Assembly (NCBI RefSeq): GCF_900112765.1
Contig: NZ_FOMZ01000006.1
Location: 173,435-237,434, forward strand
DNA: 64,000 bases
Source of the DNA: Actinopolyspora alba
GTDB taxonomy: Bacteria; Actinomycetota; Actinomycetes; Mycobacteriales; Pseudonocardiaceae
Direction: 5' to 3'
The position numbers and the translations under genes are program-made. The first letter of the stretch is position 1. Every line of letters starts with the position of its first letter. Below are positions 26,212 through 35,993 of the stretch, one piece after another. The notes beneath the pieces were generated by a model, which worked only from the letters and a program-made list of their open reading frames with translations, was not told the DNA's origin and did no database searches.

Positions 26212-26406
26212 GTGGATCCGCAGTACGGCGAGTGGTTGCGCATCGAGCTGGCCACCGGCTCCGTCCCGAGCTCCGACCCGGCTCACGAGCGGGCGGTGCT
26301 GCTGGCCTCGATCCGCGCCCACGCCGTGATCACCGGGCTCGACGAGTTCGCCGCGCACATGACGGCGACGATCCAGCAGGCGGCGATCCGGTCCGACGCC
26401 GGGTGA
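26212..26406 (+). CDS. Small hypothetical protein
   Basis: 64 residues from GTG 26212 (DPQYGEWLRIELATG ... HAVITGLDEFAAHM). Codon use is strongly GC3-biased and the peptide is amphipathic-helical, so it looks coding, but there is no clear ribosome site and I do not recognise the family. It lies 92 bp after the acyl-CoA synthetase and could be read from its message. Confidence 0.4.
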   Translation: MDPQYGEWLRIELATGSVPSSDPAHERAVLLASIRAHAVITGLDEFAAHMTATIQQAAIRSDAG

Positions 26407-26535
26407 CGGGAACTCCACCCGAAGAATCCAGTCGGGATTCGCTGTGGAGCCGTCGGTGCACGAAGCAGCAGATGCTCCGCTACCGGTATGTCTCCTATCG
26501 TCGAGGAAGCAACACCGCCAACCGAAGGAAAGACC

Positions 26536-26788
26536 GTGTCCGATCACTCGCACGCCGTTGCGTTCGATGTGCTCGAAACTCTGCTGAACCTGGATCCGCT
26601 CCGCGAGCGGCTGGAGAAGATCGGGCAATCCCCGCAGCTGCCGCACCCGTGGTTCATACGTTTCCAGCGAGACTCCTTGGTGCGAGCGACTGGAAGGCCG
26701 TTACGGTGACGTCTTCACCTCCCCCGATGTGAGCGGCGCCGACCTTGTCCGGGTCGCCGAACGGCTGCTGCAGCTCTCCGCTGGTTGA
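26536..26788 (+). pseudogene. Haloacid dehalogenase type II (HAD) remnant
   Basis: GTG 26536 behind GAAGGAAAG starts a peptide with AFDVLETLLNLDPLRERLEKIG and HPWFIRFQRDSL, the N-terminus of actinobacterial haloacid-dehalogenase-type HAD hydrolases (motif I normally DVLETL). The frame breaks near 26690; a second frame then reads VRVAERLLQLSAG and stops at 26788. About 150 residues with motifs II-IV are missing. The gene is deleted internally and frameshifted. Confidence 0.7.
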
Positions 26789-26898
26789 GCTTTCCTCAAC
26801 CAGGGACGCACTTGTGGCGCCCGAGCGAGCAGGCGATTCCGGATGCTCACACCAGTCGTCGGACTCCTCTCCGAAGGCGGAATCACGCCTTCCATGAC

Positions 26899-27096
26899 GA
26901 GTTCCGGCCTCGACCACGGATCATGCGCCGGCCGATCCGTGCCACGCCCCCTACTCCGGATGGAATTCCTGCGAGGTCACACGGGCACTTGCCCGCAGCG
27001 GTCCCATCGGAACCTCGGTTTCCGGGCGGCAGGGGTGATGCGACATCTTCTCCACACCTGATGAACATACGTCACCGTGACGATATTTGCCTATAT
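26899..27096 (+). repeat. Diverged direct repeat, left copy
   Basis: This stretch aligns over about 190 bp with 37051-37240 in the same orientation. Shared blocks include CTTGCC.GC.GC.GTCCCAT, GATG.GACATCT.CTCC and the identical GTCACCGTGA near the right end; I estimate roughly two thirds identity by eye. The left copy has lost the reading frame seen in the right copy. The two copies bracket the fructose/fructan gene island. Confidence 0.55.
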
Positions 27097-27290
27097 GATT
27101 GATCCTCCCACAGGAAAGTTCCTGTCCGGTTCGGTCCGAACGAAAGATCATGACGGTCCCACCCCGCCTGCTCCGTACAGGGGCCTCGCCCAGTCCAGCA
27201 GAGTTCCGGTGCAGCCGGAGTCGGCCCACAGGTAGCGCAGGCTGGGGCAGGTGTATGTCACGCGTGCGAACAGGTTGCGGGCGGCTGTCC

Positions 27291-27344
27291 GGGACTCCTT
27301 GGTAGGGCGACTGACTAGACACCAATCGATCTACCAGGAGTCCC
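27291..27344. repeat. Imperfect inverted repeat in gene-free stretch 27097-27754
   Basis: GGGACTCC-TT-GGTAG pairs with CTACC-A-GGAGTCCC across 25 bases, leaving one asymmetrical bulge. The ATTGTCCCCGCACC that follows and the short frame IYQESLIVP suggest the edge of a decayed insertion sequence, but no transposase can be identified. The remaining 27097-27754 sequence contains only short frames without codon bias. Confidence 0.35.
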
Positions 27345-27754
27345 TTATTGTCCCCGCACCCAGCCCAGACACCAAGATCAGTTCAGGAACAGGCTATGAG
27401 GAAGTTTGCCCTGTCGAATTGACGGACGTGCACCAGGAAGCGCTGGTGCGATGCTGTACGAGATCGACAAATTCACAGCGGTGCGCGAGCTCGGGAAGCC
27501 GGAGCGGTGTTTTCCGACGCGGCACGGCCTGACTCCACTTTTCTGGTCGAACATCAACCCCTGTGGCCGGTTCGGGCTCGACTCGGACCGGCGTCCTGGA
27601 CCTCGACACCATCACGTGAGCAGCGTCGGAGCCGGCCACATGATCACAGCACGGAGACAGAGCACGGGTGTTCGCCAAGGGGTGCACGAGGGTGCGAGTA
27701 GTCCCGGCGTAGCTCGGACCGCCGTCCCGTCGGCGGCAACAACCGGTCCCGAAC

Positions 27755-28681
27755 TCACCCGGCAATGAGCTCACCACGATAGGGCGGGTTCGCGCCGGGG
27801 CGCGAGACCGTCACGCTGGCGGCGCGACCGGCGTAGGTCAGGATTTCGCGCCATGTGTCGGGCGTGAGCGCATCCAACCGAGTGCGTGCGTCGTGGCCCA
27901 CTACATCCTTTGCCCAGAGCGCGTCGAGCAGGGCAGCGCCGACGGTGTCTCCAGCGCCGATGGTGTCCGCGACGACCACTCCCATCGGGGCTGGGGCATG
28001 CACTGTGCCGCTGTGTGTCAGCACGAGAGCACCCTCGTGGCTTTTCGTGACCACCACGGCGCGGGGGCCGTGTGCCAGGAGGTCTCGGGCGGCAGCGAGG
28101 TGATCGAGGTCTGGGTAGAGCACATCCAAGTCCTCCTCGGAGGCTTTGACCACGTCGCTGATCGCGACCAAGCGCTGCAGGCGGGCGAGCACCTCGGGAC
28201 CTGATCCGGTCACGGCGGGTCGAGCGTTGAGGTCATAGCTGACCAGAGCGCCCACGCGAAGGCGGTCGACAAGCTCGTAGACCTGCTCACAGCCCGGCAT
28301 GAGTACCGCTCCAAGGGAGCAAGCATGGAGTGCGACCGGCTGCACGCTGTCGGGCAGGGCGAGTGGGTTCAGCCGCCAATCGATGTCGAACCGGTACCGT
28401 GCGGCCCCGTCCGCGGCGATGGTAGCCACCGCCGCGGAGGTGTGGTCGATGGCAGCGACGTCGGTGGCCAGACGTACCTGGTCCCGCCCGAGGTGGTCGG
28501 CGATGAGCCGGCCGTGATCGTCGTCGGTGTAGCTGGTCGCGAACCAGGTCGGCCGTCCGAGACGGGCGAGGGCGACCGCGACGTTGGCGGCGCTGCCGCC
28601 GGGATAACCGATCACTGATCCGTCTCGTTCGTGCACGATGTCGACCAGGGACTCCCCCACGACGAGGGCTCCTTGCTGCAT
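27755..28681 (-). CDS. PfkB-family sugar kinase (fructokinase-like)
   Basis: 308 residues from the ATG behind AAAGGTGAT. Ribokinase-fold signatures: VVGESLVDIVHERDG, YPGGSAANVAVALARLG (sugar-binding glycines) and the anion-hole/catalytic motif DTIGAGDTVGAAL. It phosphorylates a furanose sugar with ATP; fructose to fructose 6-phosphate is the natural reading beside a sugar porter, an AGE-type epimerase and GH32. It is the last gene of the epimerase-porter-kinase operon, 115 bp after the porter. Confidence 0.88.
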   Translation of the reverse strand: MQQGALVVGESLVDIVHERDGSVIGYPGGSAANVAVALARLGRPTWFATSYTDDDHGRLIADHLGRDQVRLATDVAAIDHTSAAVATIAADGAARYRFDIDWRLNPLALPDSVQPVALHACSLGAVLMPGCEQVYELVDRLRVGALVSYDLNARPAVTGSGPEVLARLQRLVAISDVVKASEEDLDVLYPDLDHLAAARDLLAHGPRAVVVTKSHEGALVLTHSGTVHAPAPMGVVVADTIGAGDTVGAALLDALWAKDVVGHDARTRLDALTPDTWREILTYAGRAASVTVSRPGANPPYRGELIAG

Positions 28682-28796
28682 TGGATCACCTTTCGTGGCC
28701 GAGGCGCAGGCACTGGCACTGGGCTGTGCCGGCGCATGGGGGTGCCCCGGGGTGACTGCTCTAGGCCGACCCGGGGCACCCACTGCCGGTGTTCGG

Positions 28797-30260
28797 TCAG
28801 TTATGGGTCAAGGAGTCGGAGTCGCCCCGGACCCTGCCAGCGTCGAGCTGGGTTTCCGGGTTGTGCCGCAGCCCGAGGACGTCCTTCATCTCCTCCAGCG
28901 GCACGCCCTTGGTCTCGGGCATCAGCAACAGCACCCAGACGAGCTGGCCGACCATGCAAACGAAGAAGAAGGTGAAGGCTATCCCGCCACCGATCGCCTC
29001 TGCCAGCAACGGGAAGATCCAGGAGATGGCGGCAGCGAACCCCCAGTGAGTCAGTGAGCCGAATGCCTGACCTCGTGCGCGAATCGAGGTTGGAAAGATC
29101 TCGGAGATGAACACCCAGATGACTGCACCCTGACCGAAAGCGTGCGCGGCGACGAACAGCATCACCATGACCACCACGAGCAGGCTTGCCGTGCCGGAGA
29201 ACGCCTCACCCTGGCTGAGGAAGGTCACCGCGAGAATTCCCAGTGTGAGCAAGTAACCGAACGATCCGACGAGCATCAGCTTGCGCCGTCCGAGCCGGTC
29301 GATCACGACGAGGGCGAGCATCGTCGAGATCAGGTTGATCAGCCCCACACCGGCGCTGCTGAGGAACGAGGCGCTTTCGTCCATTCCGGCCGATTCGAAG
29401 ATCGAGGGAGCGTAGTAGAGCACCGCGTTGATTCCGGAGAGCTGATTGAAAGCCGCGATCGCGAGCGCCAGCAGGATGATCTTGCGGTGCGGGCGGGTGA
29501 AGAACGAGGTTCGTTGCTCGGTGTGCTCGGCCTCGTTCGCCTCGATGATCTCCTCGCGGGCCAGCTGTGCCTGGTGCGCGTCCGAGGCGAGGACCATGAT
29601 CAAGCGATCAGCCTCCGCCACGCGTCCCACCTTCATCAGCCAGCGTGGGCTCTCCGGTACCAGCGCCAGCAACAGCACGAACGCGAGCGCGGGAAGCGCC
29701 TCGACGCCGAACATCCACCGCCAGGCCGTCGTCTCGGGTGCCACCTGGAGCACGACGTAGTTCGACAGGTAGGCCAGCAGAATGCCGAGCACGATGTTGA
29801 ACTGGAACAGCCCCACCATGCGGCCGCGGAGTTTCGGCGGTGCCACTTCGGCGTTGTAGATCGGTGCGACCGCGGCGGCCGCGCCCACCCCGATGCCGCC
29901 GACGAAGCGCATCACCATGAACGACACCCAGCCGGGGGCCAGGGCGCTGCCGAGGGCGGAGATCGTGTAGAGGATCCCGATCGCGTACAGGACCTTCTTG
30001 CGTCCGATCCGGTCGGCCGGCTTTCCGAGCCCGGTGGCGGCGGCACCGACGATGGTGCCGATCAGGGCCGTGGCGACGGTGAAGCCGAGGCCTGCCCCGC
30101 CCAGGGAGAAAACCCGCTTCAGCGCCTCCGTGGTGCCGGAGATCACGGCGGTGTCGAAGCCGAACAGCAGGCCGCCGAGCGCGGCGATGACGGCGCTTCG
30201 GAGTACGAGCTGCTTGCCTGCGAGGTTGCCCGCGGGGGTTGGTGCGGTGCGATCTTTCAT
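28797..30260 (-). CDS. MFS sugar porter (proton symporter)
   Basis: 487 residues with 12 membrane helices and the full sugar-porter signatures: GGLLFGFDTAVISG in helix 1, ADRIGRKKVL between helices 2 and 3, VPESPRWLM after helix 6, AFNQLSGINAVLYYAP in helix 7, IDRLGRRKLML and a final LPETKGVPLEEM. It resembles XylE/GalP/AraE-type importers. The ATG overlaps the epimerase stop as ATGA, so the two are tightly coupled. The substrate is probably fructose or mannose, from operon context. Confidence 0.92.
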   Translation of the reverse strand: MKDRTAPTPAGNLAGKQLVLRSAVIAALGGLLFGFDTAVISGTTEALKRVFSLGGAGLGFTVATALIGTIVGAAATGLGKPADRIGRKKVLYAIGILYTISALGSALAPGWVSFMVMRFVGGIGVGAAAAVAPIYNAEVAPPKLRGRMVGLFQFNIVLGILLAYLSNYVVLQVAPETTAWRWMFGVEALPALAFVLLLALVPESPRWLMKVGRVAEADRLIMVLASDAHQAQLAREEIIEANEAEHTEQRTSFFTRPHRKIILLALAIAAFNQLSGINAVLYYAPSIFESAGMDESASFLSSAGVGLINLISTMLALVVIDRLGRRKLMLVGSFGYLLTLGILAVTFLSQGEAFSGTASLLVVVMVMLFVAAHAFGQGAVIWVFISEIFPTSIRARGQAFGSLTHWGFAAAISWIFPLLAEAIGGGIAFTFFFVCMVGQLVWVLLLMPETKGVPLEEMKDVLGLRHNPETQLDAGRVRGDSDSLTHN

Positions 30261-31552
30261 GCCGGGAAACCCTTCTCGGACCGGTGCTGGGTGCCAGGGG
30301 CTGCGGTCGTGGTCCGTGCCGGTCGACTGCCGTCGGCCAGCGCCGCGGCGAACGAGGGCACGATCGGGAGCTCGGGCAGCAGAGCCGTCTGGTAGGCGTG
30401 GTAGACATCGGGCTTACCGGCCCACACCTCGGCACTGGGAAAGTTGTCGGGACCGAGCTCGTGTCGCCAGGAGCCGTGCTCGCGGTCGACGAAGTAACGG
30501 TCGATGTAGGTCCACCAACGATCGGCGTGGTCGGCATACGCGTTGTCGCCGGTGACTCGGCGCAGCGTCTCGGCGGTGTTGACCGCCTCGGCGAGTACCC
30601 AGTGCATACGTTCCCGCACGACCGGGCGGCCCTGCCAGTCGGTGGTGTACACGAATCCGTCGACGCCGTCGGCCGCCCATCCGTCGGCGACGGCCCGCTC
30701 GGTGAGCGCGACCGCGGCTTCGAGCAGACCGTCCGGGGCTGCCTGCCCCAGACTGGCGTCGACCGCCACGAGCAGCCTGGCCCACTCCAGACCGTGTCCG
30801 ACCGTGGCGCCGAAGGGACGGAAGGGATCCGCCGGTCGGTCGCGGTTGTAATCGAGCATCGGTGTCCAGCTGGAGTCGAAGTGCTCGGGAATACGCCAGT
30901 CGTTGGCCCGGGCCCAGCCGACGATGTTGGCGGCGATCCGGCCGGCGCGGTGGTGCCACACCGCGTCGCCGAGTACATCCCCGACTGCGAGGTAGGCCTC
31001 GACGGTGTGCATGTTGGCGTTGACGCCGCGGTAGTCGTCGAGCACCGTCCAGGCACGATCCCACTCCTCGACCGCCAGGCCCACCTCGTCGTCCCAGAAG
31101 TGGCGTTCGTGTACGTCGAGGGCCTCGCGGAGCAGGGCGTCGGAACCGGAGATCCCCGCTGCCGCCGCGGAACTCGCGGCCAGGCACACGAACGCGTGAG
31201 CATAGGCCTGCTTGGCGTCCTCGACCGGACCGCGTGGCCCCACGGCGGCGAACCAACCGCCGTGTTCCTCGTCGGCGAAGGTACTCGTGAGCGCCCGTAC
31301 GCCGTGGGCCGCGAGATCCGTGAGGACGGCTTGATCGGGACCGCCGGGTGCCGGAGGTTCTTCGGCAAGTACCCCGAGGCTCATGACGTGGGTCATTCGG
31401 CAGGTGATCCACAATTCGACGGGTCGCTCCGCGACGAGCTGACCGGACTCGTCGAGCCAGCCGAAGCCGAGCTCGTGACGAGCGCCCTGGGCGAACCGGA
31501 GGAGGTCGGCGCGCTGTGCGGCGAGATGGGCGCGGTCGCCGGGACTGGGCAT
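30257..31552 (-). CDS. AGE-family epimerase/isomerase (mannose isomerase-like)
   Basis: 431 residues of the (alpha/alpha)6-barrel N-acylglucosamine 2-epimerase family. Motifs: WITCRMTHVMSLG, KQAYAHAFVCLAASS, DDYRGVNANMHTVEAYLAV, GATVGHGLEWARLL and ERMHWVLAEAVNTA supply the conserved arginine and histidines used for proton transfer. The family interconverts aldose and ketose or C2 epimers, for example mannose and fructose. In this operon it would convert an imported aldose into fructose for the PfkB kinase. First gene of the operon, divergent from the LacI gene, with two operator-like sites between. Confidence 0.85.
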   Translation of the reverse strand: MPSPGDRAHLAAQRADLLRFAQGARHELGFGWLDESGQLVAERPVELWITCRMTHVMSLGVLAEEPPAPGGPDQAVLTDLAAHGVRALTSTFADEEHGGWFAAVGPRGPVEDAKQAYAHAFVCLAASSAAAAGISGSDALLREALDVHERHFWDDEVGLAVEEWDRAWTVLDDYRGVNANMHTVEAYLAVGDVLGDAVWHHRAGRIAANIVGWARANDWRIPEHFDSSWTPMLDYNRDRPADPFRPFGATVGHGLEWARLLVAVDASLGQAAPDGLLEAAVALTERAVADGWAADGVDGFVYTTDWQGRPVVRERMHWVLAEAVNTAETLRRVTGDNAYADHADRWWTYIDRYFVDREHGSWRHELGPDNFPSAEVWAGKPDVYHAYQTALLPELPIVPSFAAALADGSRPARTTTAAPGTQHRSEKGFPA

Positions 31553-31633
31553 CTGTTCACTCCTTCGTGATGACCGGCCGTGGCCTGAGTTGCTGTGCCC
31601 GAAACCACAGTTGGCGAGTCAACTTAGCAGGAA

Positions 31634-31647
31634 TGTCATCGATGTCA
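31634..31647. promoter_or_regulatory. LacI-like operator in the AGE/LacI divergent gap, site 1
   Basis: TGTCATCGATGTCA: central CG, six of seven symmetric base pairs. It lies about 80 bp before the epimerase start and shares TGTCATCGAT with site 2. The motif is distinct from the GH3/GH12 and GH127 operators. Confidence 0.6.
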
Positions 31648-31754
31648 AACAGGGAATACAGAGTGCTTGCACAACCAGTGGCCGCCAAAACACCGGCACT
31701 GGAAGGCAAAAAGTGCCTAGTCAGGGAAAAACCGGAAACATCGAGCGACACGTA

Positions 31755-31768
31755 TGTCATCGATAGAC
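31755..31768. promoter_or_regulatory. LacI-like operator in the AGE/LacI divergent gap, site 2
   Basis: TGTCATCGATAGAC, identical to site 1 over the first ten bases and embedded in the larger repeat ATGTC-N7-GACAT. It lies about 70 bp before the LacI start. Two sites 121 bp apart on one divergent promoter suggest looping repression of both directions. Confidence 0.55.
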
Positions 31769-31836
31769 ATGATGCGGGTGGTCCAGACCGAAGCCGTCGT
31801 TGGCGGTTAGGCTCAAGGACGAGGAAGGAGGCGGAC

Positions 31837-32913
31837 GTGACAGCTGAGATCCCTCCGCGGCAGGGGCGCACCACGCTGCAGGATGTCGCCAGGCTGGCCG
31901 GGGTGAGTGCCAAGACGGCCGCGCGTGCGATCAACGGCGAGAGCAACGTCCGTTCCGACACGCGGGAGCGCGTCTTCACGGCGGCAGCGACGTTGAAATT
32001 CCGGCCGAACCGACTTGCCCGCGAGCTGCGTCAGAGCGCGCGTACCGGTGCCGTGGGACTGGTCATCGGCAATCTCGACAATCCGTTCTACTCCCAGCTC
32101 GCCGCAGGCGTCGATCATGCCCTTCGTGAGCACGACCTCGAACTGATCATCGCCTCGACCGACGACGAACCGGAGCGGGAGAAGGTCGTCGTGCAGGCGA
32201 TGCTCGAACGCCGGGTCACCGCCCTGATGCTGGTTCCCTCCGCGACCGACCACAGCTATCTCGAAGGGGAGCGGCAGCTGGGGCTGCCGATCATCTTCCT
32301 GGACCGACCGCCGGTCACGGTGGTCGCCGACAGTGTGCTCTGGGACAACCACACCGACGTGCGGAAGGCGGTCCACGAGCTGGCCACGCGTGGCCACCGA
32401 CGCATCTCTGCCCTGGCCGACAGCCCCGAACTCTTCACCGCCACCGAACGACTCACCGCATTCCGCGAGGCGCTGACCGAAGCAGGTATAGCCCCGGATG
32501 AAACGCTCATCCTGACGAGCATCCACGATGCCACGTCCGCCGCCTCCGCCACTGCCGACCTACTCGCTCGTGACGACCCTCCGACCGCCATCATCGCCCT
32601 CAACAACAGGATCAGCATCGGGGCGGTCAGCACACTACTGCGAGACGACCCGACGTGCGCTTTCGTCGGCTTCGACGACTTCGACCTCGGCGAGACCCTG
32701 GGCATCAGCGTGGTCACCAACGATCCCCGAGAGATGGGCAACTACGCCGGCCAGATCGCGCTCCGGAGAATCAGGGAAGGCACCGGTACACCAGAACGGA
32801 TCTCCTTGCCGACCCGATTGGTCCAGCGGGGCTCGGGTGAGCGCCCGGCGTCATCACCGCACCCCTCCACCAGGGGATCCAGGCCTGCTCCTGGTCTATC
32901 CGGCAGCGACTGA
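31837..32913 (+). CDS. LacI-family regulator of the fructose/fructan island
   Basis: 358 residues from a GTG with AAGGAGG 5 bases upstream. HTH TLQDVARLAGVSAKTAARAI, hinge FRPNRLARELRQSARTG, then a ribose-binding-like effector domain with IGNLDNPFYSQLAAGV, AIIALNNRISIGAV and FVGFDDFDLGETLG. The C-terminus has an extra Ser/Pro-rich tail of about 25 residues (SSPHPSTRGSRPAPG) not usual for the family. It is divergent from the epimerase operon, which it most likely represses until a fructose-related sugar is present. Confidence 0.85.
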   Translation: MTAEIPPRQGRTTLQDVARLAGVSAKTAARAINGESNVRSDTRERVFTAAATLKFRPNRLARELRQSARTGAVGLVIGNLDNPFYSQLAAGVDHALREHDLELIIASTDDEPEREKVVVQAMLERRVTALMLVPSATDHSYLEGERQLGLPIIFLDRPPVTVVADSVLWDNHTDVRKAVHELATRGHRRISALADSPELFTATERLTAFREALTEAGIAPDETLILTSIHDATSAASATADLLARDDPPTAIIALNNRISIGAVSTLLRDDPTCAFVGFDDFDLGETLGISVVTNDPREMGNYAGQIALRRIREGTGTPERISLPTRLVQRGSGERPASSPHPSTRGSRPAPGLSGSD

Positions 32914-33521
32914 TACGTACTTCGTTTTGTCCACGGGGCAGGCAGCAGCGGCGTCCGCGACTGGGTTTGCGGTCTCGGACAGCGGATGCGTCCCGGCCGG
33001 AAAGATAGTCGGTCGCCACACGCTTTAGAGAGGTGCGGTCGCCGTACCTCCCGAAAGCGATGTAGCAGCTACCGTCACTCGACTTCCGTATCGACAAGTA
33101 GGACGGTTCTGCGCGCACTGGATCGTGCTCCGCTCGACATCAGCTCGGACTGGTCCGGAGTCGTCATTCCACCCTAGACCGATGCCCCTTTCGGGGCCGA
33201 TGAAGGCAACCTCGACGAAGGCCCTGCGATGCACAGGGTTCGACGGTGGCAAGGGTGCACCCCGCAGGCATTCGCCGACCACCAGCTGCACGTACGGACA
33301 CGTGTCGAGAGCGAACAGAGCCCGACGCCTATCCAGATTCGAACGTCTCCGGAGAGCACACACCCCGGGATCCCATGGAAGGGGCGGCAACGGTGGGAAC
33401 CGCCGTTGCCCAGTTTTCTGAGCCACGTTGTGTTCAAGAACGAGCTCGCAGCGGGCTCGTGAGCTCGGATGAGGGCTCGGTTTGGATGATCATGATTCTC
33501 CGCCGAGCGGAGACCGCCCCA

Positions 33522-33549
33522 TTGACAACACCGCGACAGCAAGCATACT
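33522..33549 (+). promoter_or_regulatory. Sigma-70-like promoter in gene-free stretch 32914-34055
   Basis: TTGACA, 16 bp, CATACT: a good -35 and an acceptable -10, pointing toward the GH32 gene 500 bp away. The rest of the 1.1-kb stretch has no gene I can support. Between 33728 and 34036 two overlapping frames show partial coding character (for example TYWTPDVTVSSSVPSSIDVV) without a match I recognise; this may be gene debris. Confidence 0.4.
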
Positions 33550-34055
33550 CGGTCAATACCAAAACCAAAGTCACACAGAACCAGTCGAAACCGGTCACTG
33601 TGCTGGCCATCAACCCGTTGACCCGGCTTCGAGTCCGTATCTCTGCGTGCGCCCAGAGATCCTGTGCGTCGCCGTGAGATGAGAGGTCCCGGGGACGAAC
33701 TGTCCGTGCCGAAAAGGGTTCCTGCTTATGTCCACTTCGTTCGCTGCGCCCAATGATCGCAGGGGGTGTCCTCACCGGACTCAGCTTCGCCGAAACGGCA
33801 TTCGCCGCCACCCGACCATCTGGATGTTCAACAGCGAGTTCCCGATGGCGGTGCGCGGCACGGCAGACCGGGCTGGGTACGGCGACGTACTGGACGCCGG
33901 ACGTCACCGTCTCGAGCTCGGTGCCGAGCTCCATCGACGTCGTCACCATGACCGGGCTGTTCTGGAGCTGGACGACTTTCGGCGTGCTCGGCGCGCAGCC
34001 AACACCAAACCACCGCTGGTGCCGTTGCCAGCGTGACAAGGATAAGGAGGTCGGT

Positions 34056-35618
34056 ATGCATCACCCCGACAACCCGTTCGAAGTTCACCGACCGGCTCAC
34101 CTCGGGCGGCGTGGTTTCCTACTCGGAACCGGTGTGCTCGTCACGACCGGACTCATCGCACCACAGCCACGAGCTGCGATCGCGGGCGAGAGCTCAGGCA
34201 CCCCTTACTGGCGTCCCACCGTGCACTTCACGCCGCAACGCAACTGGATGAACGACCCGAACGGCATGGTCTACTTCCGAGGCGAGTACCACCTGTTCTT
34301 CCAGCACAATCCCTACGACGATCAGTGGGGAAACATGTCGTGGGGCCACGCGGTCAGCCACGACCTCTTGCACTGGGAAGAACTTCCGGTCGCGCTCGAG
34401 CCCGACGAACTCGGCACGATCTTTTCCGGTAGCGCCGTTGTCGATCACGACAACACGAGTGGTCTCTTCGACGCCGAACCTGGCCTAGTGGCGATCTACA
34501 CCAGCGCAGGCGAGACCCAACAGCAAAGCATCGCCTACAGCGCGGACCGCGGGCGCACCTGGACGAAATACTCCGGAAACCCTGTCATCGAGAACCCGGG
34601 TGTGGCCGACTTCCGCGACCCGAAGGTCTTCTGGCACGACGAGACGCAGCGGTGGGTCATGTCGCTGGCCGAGGGGGACCGGATCGGTTTCTACGCCTCC
34701 CCCGACCTGCTGAACTGGCAGCGGCTCAGCGAGTTCGGCGCCGACCAGGGGGCACACGGCGGTGTGTGGGAGTGCCCCGATTTGTTCCGACTCCCCGTCG
34801 AGGGGCACCCCGGCCGCAGCAAGTGGGTCCTCATAGTCAGCATCAACCCGGGCGGTCCGGCCGGCGGATCCGGAACGCAGTACTTTCTGGGTGAGTTCGA
34901 CGGGACCCGGTTCCATAACGACGGCGACTCCGACGAAGTCCGGTGGATCGATCAGGGCGCGGACTTCTACGCGGCCGTGACCTGGTCGAACATCCCCGAG
35001 GCGGACGGCCGCCGCCTGTGGCTGGGCTGGATGAGCAACTGGCGGTACGCCAGCGACGTCCCCACCTCACCGTGGCGGGGCAGCATGTCCGTACCGCGGG
35101 AACTGCTCCTCATCGAAACCGATACCGACCTGCGACTGGCCCAGCGACCAGTCGCAGAACTGGAACGGGTGCGCAGGAGACCACGACGCTGGTCCGGCGC
35201 GGTCTCCGACGCGCCGGAGTATCGTGGATCCGAGCTGGACATGACCGCCGAGTTCCAGCTCGCCGGTGCCTCAGCGACGTCGTTCGGGTTGGAGGTTTTC
35301 ACCGGCAGCGACCAGGTCACCCGCGTCGGCTACGATGTCACTGCTCGGCAGCTTTTCGTCGACCGAGCCGCCTCGGGCGCCACTGTCAGCGACGGGTTCC
35401 CGGCACGGCACTCAGTCGAGCACATCCCGAACGACGGCGTCGTGCGGATGCGGATTCTGCTGGACCGCTGCTGCGTAGAAGTGTTCGGTGATCGTGGCCA
35501 GGTCGTACTCACCGACCTTGTGTTCCCGCAGCCGCGCGGCAACCGCGTGCGTCCGTTCGCCGAGAACGGCGAGGTCACCCTGAACTCGTGGGAACTTTAC
35601 GAACTCGACGCCCACTGA
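34056..35618 (+). CDS. GH32 levanase/fructanase (exported)
   Basis: 520 residues. A twin-arginine signal (GRRGFLLGTGVLVTTGLI) ends near residue 45. The five-bladed propeller shows the three GH32 catalytic elements: WMNDPNGMVYF (nucleophile Asp), DFRDPKVFW (transition-state Asp) and VWECPDLFRL (acid/base Glu). The C-terminal beta-sandwich (LDRCCVEVFGDRG) is complete. It hydrolyses beta-fructofuranosyl bonds in levan, inulin or sucrose outside the membrane; the enzyme resembles exo-levanases. ATG behind AAGGAGG; a 101-codon extension is rejected. It supplies fructose to the kinase/porter/epimerase operon upstream. Confidence 0.93.
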   Translation: MHHPDNPFEVHRPAHLGRRGFLLGTGVLVTTGLIAPQPRAAIAGESSGTPYWRPTVHFTPQRNWMNDPNGMVYFRGEYHLFFQHNPYDDQWGNMSWGHAVSHDLLHWEELPVALEPDELGTIFSGSAVVDHDNTSGLFDAEPGLVAIYTSAGETQQQSIAYSADRGRTWTKYSGNPVIENPGVADFRDPKVFWHDETQRWVMSLAEGDRIGFYASPDLLNWQRLSEFGADQGAHGGVWECPDLFRLPVEGHPGRSKWVLIVSINPGGPAGGSGTQYFLGEFDGTRFHNDGDSDEVRWIDQGADFYAAVTWSNIPEADGRRLWLGWMSNWRYASDVPTSPWRGSMSVPRELLLIETDTDLRLAQRPVAELERVRRRPRRWSGAVSDAPEYRGSELDMTAEFQLAGASATSFGLEVFTGSDQVTRVGYDVTARQLFVDRAASGATVSDGFPARHSVEHIPNDGVVRMRILLDRCCVEVFGDRGQVVLTDLVFPQPRGNRVRPFAENGEVTLNSWELYELDAH

Positions 35619-35993
35619 GACCGCCAGCTTCCCATACCAGCACGGACAGAAAGCACTCAACTCGACTCTTGATGCACGGCGCGGCGCGTGCCACCCCGAA
35701 GATGGAAATTCCGCGCCGCGAGGTCTGCTCCGATCCAGAGCTTGGACTGAGCGGGGCATCCCAGGCGCGGAGGGCCGTAGATGGTGGAAACGGACGCGTC
35801 GTCCACAGCGTCCGGTTCCTCCTCACTCACGTCAGGGGCCCGGTTGGCTACGACCGGGGGCTGGGGCTGGCCTACCCGGACCGGAATCTGCCGGAGACCA
35901 AGGGATCCAGCTTGGAGAACGTCGCCCGACCACACTGCGCGGGCGCACGAGCCAGGCAGTCGAGAGGACGTTCTCGACGGCGGCAGGGAAACC

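Noticed and set aside
33728-34036. Two overlapping frames with partial coding character before the GH32 gene
   Set aside because: No family recognised in either frame and no ribosome site; kept only as possible debris.
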